Positions 1 to 9,561 of a stretch of 64,000 bases of DNA are shown here, one piece after another. The notes beneath the pieces are model-generated. The model was not told the origin of the DNA. It searched no databases and saw only the letters and a list, made by a program, of their open reading frames with translations. Both the position numbers and the translations under genes were made by a program. The stretch covers positions 3,499,768 to 3,563,767 of the forward strand of contig OZ223208.1 of NCBI GenBank assembly GCA_965140405.1. Reading direction: 5' to 3'. The stretch's first letter is position 1. Each line of letters opens with the position of its first letter. This DNA comes from G963556115 sp963666605. Lineage in GTDB: Bacteria; Planctomycetota; SZUA-567.

Positions 1-67
1 CTCCTAAAGTATTATATTGACCGCCCCCAATCCTGCAAATTGATATTATCCGCCCAATTGACTGAGC

Positions 68-98
68 TTGACAAACTATTATAATAGTAAGGTATTAT
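68..98 (+). promoter_or_regulatory. sigma-70-type promoter for the FKBP gene
   Basis: A perfect TTGACA lies at 68-73 and a TATTAT at 93-98, with a rather long 19-bp spacer. Overlapping AT-rich alternatives for the -10 exist. It sits 30 bp upstream of the FKBP start, which has an AAAGGA ribosome binding site at 115-120. Confidence 0.45.
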
Positions 99-128
99 AA
101 TAATAGAACCAAGTAAAGGAATATCCAA

Positions 129-569
129 ATGTCAAGGCGCGACAAAAAAGGTAAAAACAGCAACCAAGGTGGCAAGAAGGGGCAGAACAGAACAAAGAGT
201 GAGTCCTTTCTTGAAAAGAATAAGAATAAAGACGGAGTAAAAATCACTGCAAGCGGCTTGCAATATATTGTCATTGAAGAGACAAACGGTGCCAAACCAT
301 TTGAGAACGACAGAGTACGTGTTGACCAACGAGCATGGCTCATAGGAGGCAAGGTTCTTGATGACACCTATAAAGAAGGCGCTCCTATGGAGTTTAGCCT
401 CAACGAAGTAATCGACGGTTACCAAGAAGGCCTACTGATGATGGGCATTGGGAGTAAATACCGATTTTTCGTACCACCAGAGCTTGGCTGGGGCGACAAA
501 GGCTCAGGGGGCAGGATCGGACCAAATGCTGTAGTAATCTTCGAAGTACGCCTACTCAAAATTATTTAG
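129..569 (+). CDS. FKBP-type peptidyl-prolyl cis-trans isomerase
   Basis: Predicted FK506-binding-protein-type prolyl isomerase that helps protein folding by cis-trans isomerisation of X-Pro bonds. The 146-residue protein has a lysine-rich, probably disordered N-terminus (about residues 1-35) followed by one FKBP domain (about 40-146). The domain ends with the family's hallmark pattern GWGDKG...IGPNAVVIFEVRLL near the C-terminus. No signal peptide or membrane segment is visible, so it should be cytoplasmic. The start is supported by AAAGGA eight bases upstream. The gene stands alone, with its own promoter, ahead of the SNF2 gene. The central tryptophan and aromatic pocket residues only partly match, so isomerase activity is likely but not certain. 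Confidence 0.85.
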   Translation: MSRRDKKGKNSNQGGKKGQNRTKSESFLEKNKNKDGVKITASGLQYIVIEETNGAKPFENDRVRVDQRAWLIGGKVLDDTYKEGAPMEFSLNEVIDGYQEGLLMMGIGSKYRFFVPPELGWGDKGSGGRIGPNAVVIFEVRLLKII

Positions 570-818
570 AGCTAGTACTGAAGAAGTCTCTAAAGACAAG
601 ATTGATCAAACAATACCACAATGTCACTTCATATATACCACCAATGTAGCATTTTATAGACTTTACTTAAAATGACAGCCGAGTTATGGTATTCACAAAG
701 CCAAACGTCTCCAAAACACCGAAAAACTCATTTTTTTAGTGACTATCGCCCTCCTATCCCGTATCATATAAGGTTGCTTTTTTAATACTTTAATTTTGTT
801 ATAACCACAGGATGAACA

Positions 819-3800
819 ATGCCTAAACCCCTCAACGATATAGAGAAAAAACGAAAATCACTACTAGCAATTTATAGAAGACTACTACCAGCACAGTCTT
901 GGATGATGCAGCTTCTATCAGTAATATACGAGCCCACACCAGCGGCAGACATTGCTAGGTGCGCAGCAAAGTGCGGAAGAAGTTCTAGAGATGTGCACAA
1001 TCTTCTTGAAGAACTCGTCCAGTTCGAATTAGCAGAACAAATGACCTCAGGTATCAGAGCAGTGCCACTACTCAGAGAACCGATAATAAGAGCCACACTC
1101 CAAGCAGGAACCCTTCACACACTTACAGCTGCAGTCAGAGACACTCTATGGCGTAACACTGGCTGGACTGAGAGAGAAATATCCAGCTACGAGCAAGCAA
1201 TCTCCAGGCTCCGCCTAGCCTTTTATCAAAGAAACTCACGCACTTTTTATGAGATGCTAGAACATACTACAAGAATATTTCCAGAAGAGGTCGCTCGCAA
1301 CCACCCTCTAGTAGTCATCTGCAACCCTATAGACAGACAGTTCATGACAACACTCCCTCCAAAGCTACTTATGGAATCCTGTGTTGCACTGCTTTCACAT
1401 GCTACAAAAAATATTGAAGAGGCTGATGAAGCGTTCAATATCCTAAAAGAATTTGCTGCCTCAAGGCCTGATGTAGCAGCGCCATCAGTCTATCTCTTCC
1501 CTCAATGGATATATAGAGGTCGCCCAGCAGCATCTAGAAAACTACTAAAGTCGATAGATGGAAATGAAGGTATTCTTCTCAAAGGATGGGTTGATTTTAT
1601 CTCAGGCAAATACTCTGATGCCAGTAGCAACTTCTCTCTAGCTATGAAGAAGTGGGATGGTACTCCTCCCGTGTTACTAGGAATATTTATCTGCCTCTCA
1701 CTTATCCAAGAAGGCAACACGACAGACGCATACTACCTTACCAATAGACTTACAGATCGTATAGATTCACCACTTTCCGGCGCAATATCAGCTCTACACT
1801 GGTTCTGTATGCGCCAAGAGGATCTCTTAGATATCGAAACCCCTGCACTACCTGATGATTCAAACCCACTTGTCAAACTCATTGTCTGGTTGATTCTTTA
1901 CTGGGAAGGTCTACTCGATTTTGAGACTTACTGCCAAGAGATGGAAGAATTTTTCGACACAGCGAGATCAAACGGGTACCTCTGGTTTGCAGCAGAAGTA
2001 GCAGAGATACTTGCCCGTATCGAAGGAAAAGATCTCGAATGGGCAGCAAAGCTAGCAAACGTCAGAAAATCGGTAAAAACGGCTCCACTTGTAGAACTGT
2101 TCAAGCCAAAAGAACCTTGGCAACGACCACTTGCAGCTTTGCTAAGGCTGCCAACTGAGCTCAATACAGGGAGTACGACCTCGGGTGAGTCACGTCTTGC
2201 TTGGAACATGTCATACGATGACAGCTCCGGTATATGTGAGCTATTCCCGATCGAACAGAGATTAGGCACTACAGGATTATGGAGTAAAGGCAGAAGAATT
2301 TCACTGCAAAAACTCTTTGAAGAGCGCGATACCTTTGACTACCTCACCAATCAAGATCATGAGATATGTGCTTCTATATCGCCAGTTCACTATAGCACAG
2401 GAAGAGGAGCAAAGCCTACCTATGAGATGGATTATGACAGAGCACTACCTGCTCTTGTAGCTCATCCATTAGTATTCTTGGAAGGCTCAAAAAATATACG
2501 ACTTGAAATTACTGCAGCAGAGCCAGAACTAATTGCAGTAAAGGTCGAAGACAAGATCCACATAAGACTAGAACCAGAGATTACAGAGGATATGACAGTT
2601 GCGCTCAGCCGCAACGCTTTTACCCGTCTTCAAGTTACCAAGATCAGCCCATCTCACCAACAGCTTGCCAAGGTACTTGGTAAGCACGGCATACTTATTC
2701 CAGAAGAAGGCTTTGATGACGCACAGAAGGCTGTTGAAGAGCTCAGTGGTATCGTAACAGTCCAGACAGATCTTGCGGTAGCTAGTAATGACGCTGAAAC
2801 CATAATAGCTGATAAGCGCCCAAGAATTCATCTAATGCCGGTCGGTTCAGGCCTAAGAATGGAGATTCTATACCGTCCATTTGGAGACGAAGGTGGCTAC
2901 TACCGTCCAGGAATAGGAGCACAGACGATAGTTGCAGACTTCAATGGTCTACGTAAACTCACCACCCGTAACCTCAGAAAAGAGGTAGAAGATATAGAAG
3001 ACATCCTAAAGTCCTGCCCTACACTACTAGGGATCGAAAAAGAGGAAGGAATCTGGGATATAGGAGATGCTATTGACTGCTTGGAGCTACTTGTAGAACT
3101 ACATGAAATTTCAGATAGAGTTATTATAGAGTGGCCACAAGGTGGGCAGGTCAGTATCCGAGGTCAATCAAATACCAATTCACTAGGTATGAAGATAGAG
3201 AAGAAGAATGACTGGTTTGCAATAAGCGGCAAGGTAAAGGTTGATGACGACCTCTATATTGACATGAAACGTCTTATTGAGATGACTAGACACTCAAAGG
3301 GTAGATTTGTACCACTAGGCGAGGACAAGTACCTTGCACTTACTGATAACTTTAGAAAGCGTATCGAAGAGATAGCAGCATACAGCGAGATAAAGGACGG
3401 AGAGCTAGTTGTAAATCCTCTAGCAGCACTTGCTCTTGAAGAACTAGCCGACGAAGCAGGTGATTTCAAAGCTGATATTGAATGGAAGAAACAGGTAGGA
3501 AAGCTGAAAACACCTCAAGAGTTTGAAGTCCCTTCCACCCTGCAAGCAGAACTACGCGACTACCAGCAGGAAGGGTTTGAATGGTTATCCACACTAGCAG
3601 ACTGGAATGTTGGTGCATGTCTAGCCGATGACATGGGTCTAGGTAAGACAATCCAAGCACTCACTCTACTTATCTCTAGGGGTAAAGGCGGCCCTGCACT
3701 AGTTATCGCTCCAACCTCGGTCTGCTTCAATTGGATGAATGAAACTGCAAAGTTTGCTCCAACCCTCTGCCCACACCTATTTGGTATTGACGATAGAGAG

Positions 3801-4928
3801 CTAATGATAGAAAATGCTGGTAAATTTGATATTATTGTTTGTAGCTATGCCATGCTCCAACAGGAGACAACACTGCTGACAGAGAAGAAGTGGCACACAG
3901 TTGTACTCGATGAAGCCCAAGCGATAAAGAACGCTGCCACAAAGAGATCAAAAGCAGCTATGGCTCTCAAGAGTGACTTCAAGATGGTAACCACCGGTAC
4001 ACCACTAGAGAACCACCTCGGCGAGCTTTGGAACATATTTAGATTTATCAATCCAGGCCTGTTAGGTAGCCACAAACGCTTCAGCATACGCTTCTCACTC
4101 CCTATCGAGAAGGATGGTGACCAAGAAGCAAAGGAACGCCTTAAAAAGCTCATCCATCCATTTATTCTCAGACGTGATAAGAGTCAAGTTCTTGACGAGC
4201 TACCATCACGTACAGAGATCACCAAGAGTGTTGAAATGTCAGCTGAAGAATCCGCATTCTACGAAGCACTCCGCACCAAGGCACTTGAAGATATAGAGGA
4301 AGCAAGAGAGAATAACGGTAAACGTGGTGATGGCATCCAGATTTTAGCAGAGATCATGAGACTACGTAGAGCATGCTGTAATACCAAGCTTGTTCGTCAA
4401 GAGTCAGATATAGAGAGTTCAAAGCTCAAGGAATTTGGTGAGATTGCAGAGGAGTTGATAGAGAATAAGCACAAGGCTCTAGTCTTCAGCCAATTTGTTG
4501 ATCACTTACATATATTGAGAGACTATCTGGATGAGAAGGGTTACAGTTACCAATATCTTGACGGCTCAACACCAGCGAGGAAGAGAGAGAAGCTTGTTGA
4601 GGACTTCCAAGATGGCGATGGTGACTTCTTCCTGATCAGCCTTAAAGCAGGTGGACAGGGGCTAAACTTGACAGCTGCTGACTATGTTATCCATATGGAT
4701 CCATGGTGGAACCCAGCAGTTGAAGACCAAGCATCTGACAGAGCGCATAGAATCGGGCAAACCCGCCCTGTTACTATCTACCGACTTGTTGCGGCAGGAA
4801 CAATAGAAGAGAAGATTATAGAGCTCCATAAGCACAAACGAGGTCTAGCCAAGGAATTACTAGAAGGTAGCGATCTAGGCGGACGCATGAGTGCTGACGA
4901 ACTACTCAATCTTATCCGTTCGACTTAA
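819..4928 (+). CDS. SNF2/Rad54-family DNA translocase ATPase
   Basis: Predicted SNF2-family, double-stranded-DNA-dependent ATPase of superfamily 2, which remodels protein-DNA complexes. The 1369-residue product carries the two RecA-like lobes in its C-terminal third. These include Walker A in DDMGLGKT (937-944), a DEAQ box near 1031, the TGTPLENHLGELW motif near 1060, helicase-C beginning around 1217 (KALVFSQF) and the arginine-finger motif AHRIGQTRPV near 1308. The first ~900 residues have no domain I recognise, and I see no cysteine-rich SWIM motif there. It is longer than common bacterial SNF2 proteins of roughly 900-1100 residues. AGGA precedes the ATG. It is monocistronic, with a hairpin terminator just downstream. 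Its cellular target is unknown. Confidence 0.9.
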   Translation: MPKPLNDIEKKRKSLLAIYRRLLPAQSWMMQLLSVIYEPTPAADIARCAAKCGRSSRDVHNLLEELVQFELAEQMTSGIRAVPLLREPIIRATLQAGTLHTLTAAVRDTLWRNTGWTEREISSYEQAISRLRLAFYQRNSRTFYEMLEHTTRIFPEEVARNHPLVVICNPIDRQFMTTLPPKLLMESCVALLSHATKNIEEADEAFNILKEFAASRPDVAAPSVYLFPQWIYRGRPAASRKLLKSIDGNEGILLKGWVDFISGKYSDASSNFSLAMKKWDGTPPVLLGIFICLSLIQEGNTTDAYYLTNRLTDRIDSPLSGAISALHWFCMRQEDLLDIETPALPDDSNPLVKLIVWLILYWEGLLDFETYCQEMEEFFDTARSNGYLWFAAEVAEILARIEGKDLEWAAKLANVRKSVKTAPLVELFKPKEPWQRPLAALLRLPTELNTGSTTSGESRLAWNMSYDDSSGICELFPIEQRLGTTGLWSKGRRISLQKLFEERDTFDYLTNQDHEICASISPVHYSTGRGAKPTYEMDYDRALPALVAHPLVFLEGSKNIRLEITAAEPELIAVKVEDKIHIRLEPEITEDMTVALSRNAFTRLQVTKISPSHQQLAKVLGKHGILIPEEGFDDAQKAVEELSGIVTVQTDLAVASNDAETIIADKRPRIHLMPVGSGLRMEILYRPFGDEGGYYRPGIGAQTIVADFNGLRKLTTRNLRKEVEDIEDILKSCPTLLGIEKEEGIWDIGDAIDCLELLVELHEISDRVIIEWPQGGQVSIRGQSNTNSLGMKIEKKNDWFAISGKVKVDDDLYIDMKRLIEMTRHSKGRFVPLGEDKYLALTDNFRKRIEEIAAYSEIKDGELVVNPLAALALEELADEAGDFKADIEWKKQVGKLKTPQEFEVPSTLQAELRDYQQEGFEWLSTLADWNVGACLADDMGLGKTIQALTLLISRGKGGPALVIAPTSVCFNWMNETAKFAPTLCPHLFGIDDRELMIENAGKFDIIVCSYAMLQQETTLLTEKKWHTVVLDEAQAIKNAATKRSKAAMALKSDFKMVTTGTPLENHLGELWNIFRFINPGLLGSHKRFSIRFSLPIEKDGDQEAKERLKKLIHPFILRRDKSQVLDELPSRTEITKSVEMSAEESAFYEALRTKALEDIEEARENNGKRGDGIQILAEIMRLRRACCNTKLVRQESDIESSKLKEFGEIAEELIENKHKALVFSQFVDHLHILRDYLDEKGYSYQYLDGSTPARKREKLVEDFQDGDGDFFLISLKAGGQGLNLTAADYVIHMDPWWNPAVEDQASDRAHRIGQTRPVTIYRLVAAGTIEEKIIELHKHKRGLAKELLEGSDLGGRMSADELLNLIRST

Positions 4929-4962
4929 CGCCAGAATTTGAGCTGTACTTATATATGCCGTT

Positions 4963-4984
4963 GCCCTCCTGACTCTAGGAGGGC
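4963..4984 (+). terminator. hairpin after the SNF2 gene
   Basis: An 8-bp perfect GC-rich stem (GCCCTCCT / AGGAGGGC) with a 6-nt loop lies 35 bp after the SNF2 stop. The T-tract is weak (TTCTAG), so it is a probable rather than strong intrinsic terminator. Confidence 0.55.
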
Positions 4985-5044
4985 TTCTAGCTATTATGCC
5001 CCTGATACACACGCTAGGCATAATCACAATAGCACAAATAAATA

Positions 5045-5069
5045 AGCGACTGTTACAAAAACAGCCGCT
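5045..5069 (-). terminator. intrinsic terminator of the rfbA-rfbC operon
   Basis: Read on the minus strand, AGCGGCTGTT pairs with AACAGTCGCT (10 bp, one G-U) around a 5-nt loop and is followed by TATTTATTTG. It lies about 33 bp after the rfbC stop. Confidence 0.7.
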
Positions 5070-5102
5070 CAAACAAAAAGCAATAAATCACAAAGGTTCT
5101 TG

Positions 5103-5663
5103 TTAATACACTGGCAAGTCACTTTCAGGCATATCTTTTAAAAGTACTCCAACTTCATCCTTGGCAGACAAGATAATGCTTTCAGTGCCATCTATACCCC
5201 AGTCAATCCCAAGATCCGGATCATTCCAAAGAATAGTCCTCTCAGTTTCTGGAGCATAGAAATCAGAGCATTTATAGAGAAATTCCGTATTGTCTAAAAG
5301 GGTAAAGAAGCCATGAGCCAACCCTCTAGTGATATAGAGTTGCCTCTTGTTCTCTCCACTCAACTCTACACCGTACCACTGACCGAATGTAGGGCTACCC
5401 TTTCTAATATCCAGAGCGACGTCATATACTGCCCCAGATATTACCCTTACTAATTTTGCCTGCTCTCTTCCAAGCTGATAGTGAAGCCCACGCAGTACTC
5501 CTGCTCCAGACTTACTATGATTATCCTGAACAAACTCTATATCTATCCCAAGATTCCCAAATACCTCTTTTGAGTAGGTCTCCATAAAAAATCCCCGCTC
5601 ATCACCGAATACTTTTGGCTCTAAGAGGTAGACTCCTTCTATATTTGTCTCAAACTTTTCCAC
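5103..5663 (-). CDS. rfbC: dTDP-4-dehydrorhamnose 3,5-epimerase
   Basis: Epimerises dTDP-4-dehydro-6-deoxy-glucose at C3 and C5 in the dTDP-L-rhamnose pathway for surface polysaccharide. The 186-residue length is normal for RmlC. The family's DERGFF motif is at 21-26 and the catalytic-histidine motif LRGLHYQ is around 58-63 (His61), followed by the DIRKGSPTFG block. The start is a GTG preceded by a purine-rich GGGCAGGGAA. It is the second gene of a two-gene minus-strand operon, 19 bp after rfbA, and ends at a terminator. The partner genes rfbB and rfbD are not in the window. Confidence 0.93.
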   Translation of the reverse strand: MEKFETNIEGVYLLEPKVFGDERGFFMETYSKEVFGNLGIDIEFVQDNHSKSGAGVLRGLHYQLGREQAKLVRVISGAVYDVALDIRKGSPTFGQWYGVELSGENKRQLYITRGLAHGFFTLLDNTEFLYKCSDFYAPETERTILWNDPDLGIDWGIDGTESIILSAKDEVGVLLKDMPESDLPVY

Positions 5664-5682
5664 TTCCCTGCCCTTACTTATT

Positions 5683-6555
5683 TTATAATATGCTCTTTGC
5701 TAAATTACGAAGATACTCACCATATGCACTCTTACCGTGGAGCTGAGCGACTTCATTCAAATTCTCAGAGCCAATCCAACCATTTTCATAAGCAATCTCC
5801 TCAAGACACGCTACTTTGAGCCCCTGACGTTTTTCTATAGCACGGACAAATTCACCCGCTTCCATAAGACTGTCATTAGTACCAGTATCAAGCCAAGCTA
5901 CACCTCGACCAAACTTACCAACGGTGAGAGTCCCAGCTTCAAGGTATATACGGTTCAGATCCGTTATCTCCAACTCACCTCTAGCACTAGGCTTGAGATT
6001 CTCTGCATACCCTACTACATTATTATCATAGAAGTATATACCTGGTATAGCGTATTTACTCTTTGGATTTTCAGGTTTTTCCTCCAGTGAGATTGCCTTA
6101 CCATCAGCGTCGAACTCTATCACACCATATCTCTCAGGATCACTCACTGGGTAGCCAAATACCACTGCACCGTTTTCAATCTCAGAAGCGTTCTTTAGTA
6201 GATCTGTAAAGCCGTGACCATAGAAGATATTATCACCAAGTACGAGACAGCAGGTATCATCACTTATAAATTCTTTACCTATAATAAATGCTTGCGCTAG
6301 GCCATCAGGGTTTGGTTGCTCAGCATACTCGAGTTTTATCCCAAAACGCTCACCGTCACCGAGAAGTCTTTGAAACATCGGCAGGTCATGCGGAGTGCTT
6401 ATAATGAGTATCTCTCTAATACCAGCTAGTAGCAAAGTACTCAGAGGGTAGTATATCATAGGTTTATCATAGATCGGCAGTAACTGCTTACTAATTGCCA
6501 TGGTGATAGGGTGTAGCCTAGAGCCAGCACCTCCAGCAAGTACGATTCCCTTCAT
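5683..6555 (-). CDS. rfbA: glucose-1-phosphate thymidylyltransferase
   Basis: Converts glucose-1-phosphate and dTTP to dTDP-glucose and pyrophosphate, the first step of dTDP-L-rhamnose synthesis. The 290-residue protein starts with the nucleotidyltransferase motif LAGGAGSRL (6-14). It has the SKQLLPIYDKPMI motif (22-34), the metal-binding LGDN (106-109) and an EEKP motif near 157. Length and motif order match RmlA. It is the first gene of the rfbA-rfbC operon, read from a TTGACA-N16-TAAAAT promoter, and is divergent from the LysM-like gene across the palindromic element. Only the first and third enzymes of the pathway are encoded here. Confidence 0.95.
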   Translation of the reverse strand: MKGIVLAGGAGSRLHPITMAISKQLLPIYDKPMIYYPLSTLLLAGIREILIISTPHDLPMFQRLLGDGERFGIKLEYAEQPNPDGLAQAFIIGKEFISDDTCCLVLGDNIFYGHGFTDLLKNASEIENGAVVFGYPVSDPERYGVIEFDADGKAISLEEKPENPKSKYAIPGIYFYDNNVVGYAENLKPSARGELEITDLNRIYLEAGTLTVGKFGRGVAWLDTGTNDSLMEAGEFVRAIEKRQGLKVACLEEIAYENGWIGSENLNEVAQLHGKSAYGEYLRNLAKSIL

Positions 6556-6635
6556 TTTATCTCTTTCTATGTTATTAATTATTTGGTAGTTTATAACTCT
6601 GTTTATATTCTATCAATATGTGTTTATATATCAAC

Positions 6636-6663
6636 ATTTTAAATTTAGAAAGAAATTTGTCAA
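6636..6663 (-). promoter_or_regulatory. sigma-70-type promoter for rfbA-rfbC
   Basis: On the minus strand TTGACA (6663-6658) is followed after 16 bp by TAAAAT (6641-6636), about 80 bp upstream of rfbA. It abuts the left end of the palindromic element. Confidence 0.55.
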
Positions 6664-6665
6664 AC

Positions 6666-6958
6666 AAGGGCGCTTCTGCGCCCTCGTCCATCTGCATGGA
6701 CGTTTCGTCTACCTTTTTCAAAGGTAGGTTGAGGATAAAACGAAGCTTTACCGGAGAATATAAAAATCGGTGGTTAACGTTATGCCCAAGGTGGTTCGTA
6801 TTGGCATAGCCGATACGAACTGCATTGACCAGACTCTAACCACTGAATTCTATACTAGCTATAACTAAATTCTGCGGCAAAGCTTCGCTTTACCTTGATT
6901 TACTTTTAAAAAAGTAAACAAAACAGTCTTGCAAATGACCGGGCACAGAAGCACCCTT
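6666..6958. repeat. ~293-bp imperfect palindromic (fold-back) element
   Basis: The two halves are inverted copies of each other, so the whole element can fold into one long interrupted hairpin. Paired blocks run from outside to centre. The AAGGG(C/T)GCTTCTG(C/T)GCCC block at the left end matches the complement of 6939-6958. CGAAGCTTTACCG (6741-6753) pairs with 6875-6887 (one G-U). 6768-6776 pairs with 6837-6845 (one G-U). GTTCGTAT (6794-6801) pairs with 6813-6820. Smaller hairpins sit inside each arm: 6668-6683, 6685-6702, 6709-6727 and 6899-6918. It occupies the gap between rfbA and the LysM-like gene. It could be a MITE-like or REP-like element, or a source of structured RNA. I see no transposase. 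Confidence 0.7.
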
Positions 6959-7081
6959 TGAAAAAAATCAATAAATCCACAATTTCGACTGTAGTTGAAA
7001 CTCTCTAATGACCGATAAAGTACTAACGGCATAGATATAGCCTGAAATTTACAACATATTACCTAATATTGGAGAAGCAAG

Positions 7082-9457
7082 ATGAAGTCTGCAAAAGAAA
7101 CTTTGGCGCAATATAGATTACAAGGCTTTAGTGACGAGCTAATAGAGCTTCTAGCTATGGAAGAAGACGATCAAGAGTTTGCTGAAGCACTCTTAGACGC
7201 TCTTATTTCCGATCAAGAAGGTGATAAACCAATAGACAACATCAAAGAGTCAGTCACACCAGAATCTCTAAATAGCGATGAGTCTGACATTTTAGAGTCG
7301 GAAGAACTCATAAAATCTGCATACTTGCGTAGTGGTATGACAGAGCCTACAGAAGAGTATGAACTCGATAATGAAGAAAAAGAACCTGTTCAAAGTGAGT
7401 ATATTCCTCCAAAACTTGAAGTTATTGAAGGCGGAGATAGCGATAATGACGAGGCTATTATCCCATTCACCCCTGAGTACGCACTCTCAAAAGAAGAGAG
7501 AGAGTACGCAATCGCTCGCTCAATCGCATTCTTTGGCGAAGTAGAACACGAAGATGAAATCTCACAATTCTACTCTGACAATGAAGACAATGCAAAAGAG
7601 AGTATAAATATCGAAGAGAGCGACGACTGGTATATTGATGATGTAGAGATCGCAGAGATAGGTGATTATGAAGAGGTAGAAGTTCTTAATATCGATATAG
7701 CTGAAATTGTAGAAGTAGAAGAGGAAGAGCTAGAAGAAGAAACCTTCGATTGCATTGATTTTGATAGTATCGGCAGAAGCACACCAGTTGAAACCAATGT
7801 TATTGATTTCGAACAAGCTATACTCGACCTAGAGCCATCACGACCAGCAGAAAAAGAATGGAGCCTGAAAAAGAGTAAGCCTGAAGAAGAGCTTGAGACA
7901 ATGAAGATTTGGGCAAAACAGGTTGAAGAAGGTCTAGTTCTCAGCCAACTTGATAAAGAACGCTTAGAGGAACAACTAAGCAACCGTGATGAGACACTAG
8001 TCCTCCAAGGAACACATATGGAAGAGCTAAAGACACTCCATGCAAGTTACATAGAGCAGATTGCTGAGGAGAGCCGTATGCTTGCAAAAGCTGAAGCAAA
8101 GATATACGACCTAAGAGAAGAAGCAGACCGTACAGAGCACGAACTCCTTACATTTGGTAACGAGATCGAGCTTCTACACGGTCAGCTATTCACCGCTAAC
8201 TCAATCAGCAGTAGTCAGAGCCAGATAATACTTGAAAAGGATGAATCTATCCAGAGGCTGAGCACCGCATACAGCAACCTTCTCAAAAAGAACGAAGAGG
8301 AGCTATCATCAGCTCAATTGAAACATGGTGAAGAACTACGTACAAATACTAGTACTATCGATATGATGAGTAGAACTATCTCAGAGTTACAAGATCAACT
8401 AGCATCGGCACATGCATCTTGCCACTCTCAAAGTTCAGAGTTCATATCACAGAGTGAACTAATAGACTCACTAAGTGACGAGCTAAGCAAGACTCTTACA
8501 GAGCGTGACAATGCAATAAAGAGCACCAGTGAACTCGAAAGGCTTACAGAAAAACAAGGTAGAAGAATCAGAAGACTTGAAAAGATTAGAGAGAAGATCA
8601 AAATTCTTGAATTTGAAAACAATGTATTCAAGACGGAGACCGTACCAAACCTTCAGGCTGACAAAGAAGACCTTGTAGAGCTTGCAAGCGAAGAGTACAA
8701 CAAGGTAAAGGTGCTTGACGAAATTGCAGCCAAACGCTCTCGCAGATCATCATATGCGACAACTCTTGCAGCTGCTGCGTGTCTAATGCTAGTGCTTATG
8801 CCGATACTAAGCTGGAACAATATCGAGACAGAGAAAGAAAATATAAAGAGCGATTATACAATGCAACTTGCTTCAGCTGAAGCTACAAACCTACAGCTAG
8901 AGCAGGAACTAGATACTATGCAAGATCAATTAAAGTCTATCAGCCAAGATTTCTCCCAAGCAAAGGAATCATGGAGTACCCAGCTATCTGCACTAAGACT
9001 TCAAAACGAACGATCTACTCAAGGCGCACAAATAATCCAAGCAGCCACGGGAGAAAATATTGATGAGTCACAATTCAATGTTGTTGCATACAATGACGAT
9101 CTTCTTACCGAACCTCTAAATACCCAAGCAGGCTTCGAATCAGAGGAACAGTACAACGGAGTAAGCGGCCTTGAAGAGTACCAGACAGAGTTTGCTCAAT
9201 CTCAGCCAACTCAAAGCATCGAATTACTTGATGGCAAGCAAGTAAGAGTACGAAGAGGTGAAGGTCTTAGCCAGGTATTATGGAGAGTTTATAGAAACAG
9301 CACTCCAGAAATGGTAAGCTATATCTCAAATATCAATAAATTGAAGAAGGACAAGCATGGTCAACCAATGCTAAACATTAATCAAAAACTTATTCTTCCT
9401 AAAGATGTTAATACAGCAATGCTAAATGACCAGGGTAAAAAACCAAGCAGAATGTAA
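7082..9457 (+). CDS. bitopic coiled-coil protein with C-terminal LysM-like domain
   Basis: Function unknown. Visible parts, in order, are a short helical N-terminus (1-45), a long very acidic low-complexity stretch (about 45-255), a heptad-like coiled coil (about 265-545), one membrane segment (about 558-580, ending MLVLMPILSW), a short second coiled coil (about 590-665) and a C-terminal LysM-like module (about 722-777, starting QVRVRRGEG and ending NINQKLILPKD). LysM-like domains bind peptidoglycan glycans, so the C-terminus is probably periplasmic and the large acidic part cytoplasmic. The layout loosely recalls FimV/TspA-type polar organisers, but the order is reversed and I would not name it so. 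GGAG seven bases upstream supports the start, and a strong terminator follows. Confidence 0.75.
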   Translation: MKSAKETLAQYRLQGFSDELIELLAMEEDDQEFAEALLDALISDQEGDKPIDNIKESVTPESLNSDESDILESEELIKSAYLRSGMTEPTEEYELDNEEKEPVQSEYIPPKLEVIEGGDSDNDEAIIPFTPEYALSKEEREYAIARSIAFFGEVEHEDEISQFYSDNEDNAKESINIEESDDWYIDDVEIAEIGDYEEVEVLNIDIAEIVEVEEEELEEETFDCIDFDSIGRSTPVETNVIDFEQAILDLEPSRPAEKEWSLKKSKPEEELETMKIWAKQVEEGLVLSQLDKERLEEQLSNRDETLVLQGTHMEELKTLHASYIEQIAEESRMLAKAEAKIYDLREEADRTEHELLTFGNEIELLHGQLFTANSISSSQSQIILEKDESIQRLSTAYSNLLKKNEEELSSAQLKHGEELRTNTSTIDMMSRTISELQDQLASAHASCHSQSSEFISQSELIDSLSDELSKTLTERDNAIKSTSELERLTEKQGRRIRRLEKIREKIKILEFENNVFKTETVPNLQADKEDLVELASEEYNKVKVLDEIAAKRSRRSSYATTLAAAACLMLVLMPILSWNNIETEKENIKSDYTMQLASAEATNLQLEQELDTMQDQLKSISQDFSQAKESWSTQLSALRLQNERSTQGAQIIQAATGENIDESQFNVVAYNDDLLTEPLNTQAGFESEEQYNGVSGLEEYQTEFAQSQPTQSIELLDGKQVRVRRGEGLSQVLWRVYRNSTPEMVSYISNINKLKKDKHGQPMLNINQKLILPKDVNTAMLNDQGKKPSRM

Positions 9458-9485
9458 GTTATTTCAACTCTATAAAGCATCAAAA

Positions 9486-9521
9486 TATAGGTACACCTTG
9501 AAAATTTAAGGTGTACCTATA
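9486..9521 (+). terminator. intrinsic terminator after the LysM-like gene
   Basis: A 14-bp perfect stem (TATAGGTACACCTT and its complement) with an 8-nt loop is followed by TTTTATT, 28 bp after the stop codon. Confidence 0.85.
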
Positions 9522-9561
9522 TTTTATTACGCATCCTAAAATATATCCTACAAATTTAGTT

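Noticed and set aside
6618..6809. 63-codon open frame on the plus strand
   Set aside because: It lies within the palindromic element and has no ribosome site, so it is probably a by-product of the repeat.
7006..7018. A flagellar sigma-28-like ACCGATAA upstream of the LysM-like gene
   Set aside because: No TAAA element lies at the required ~15-base distance.
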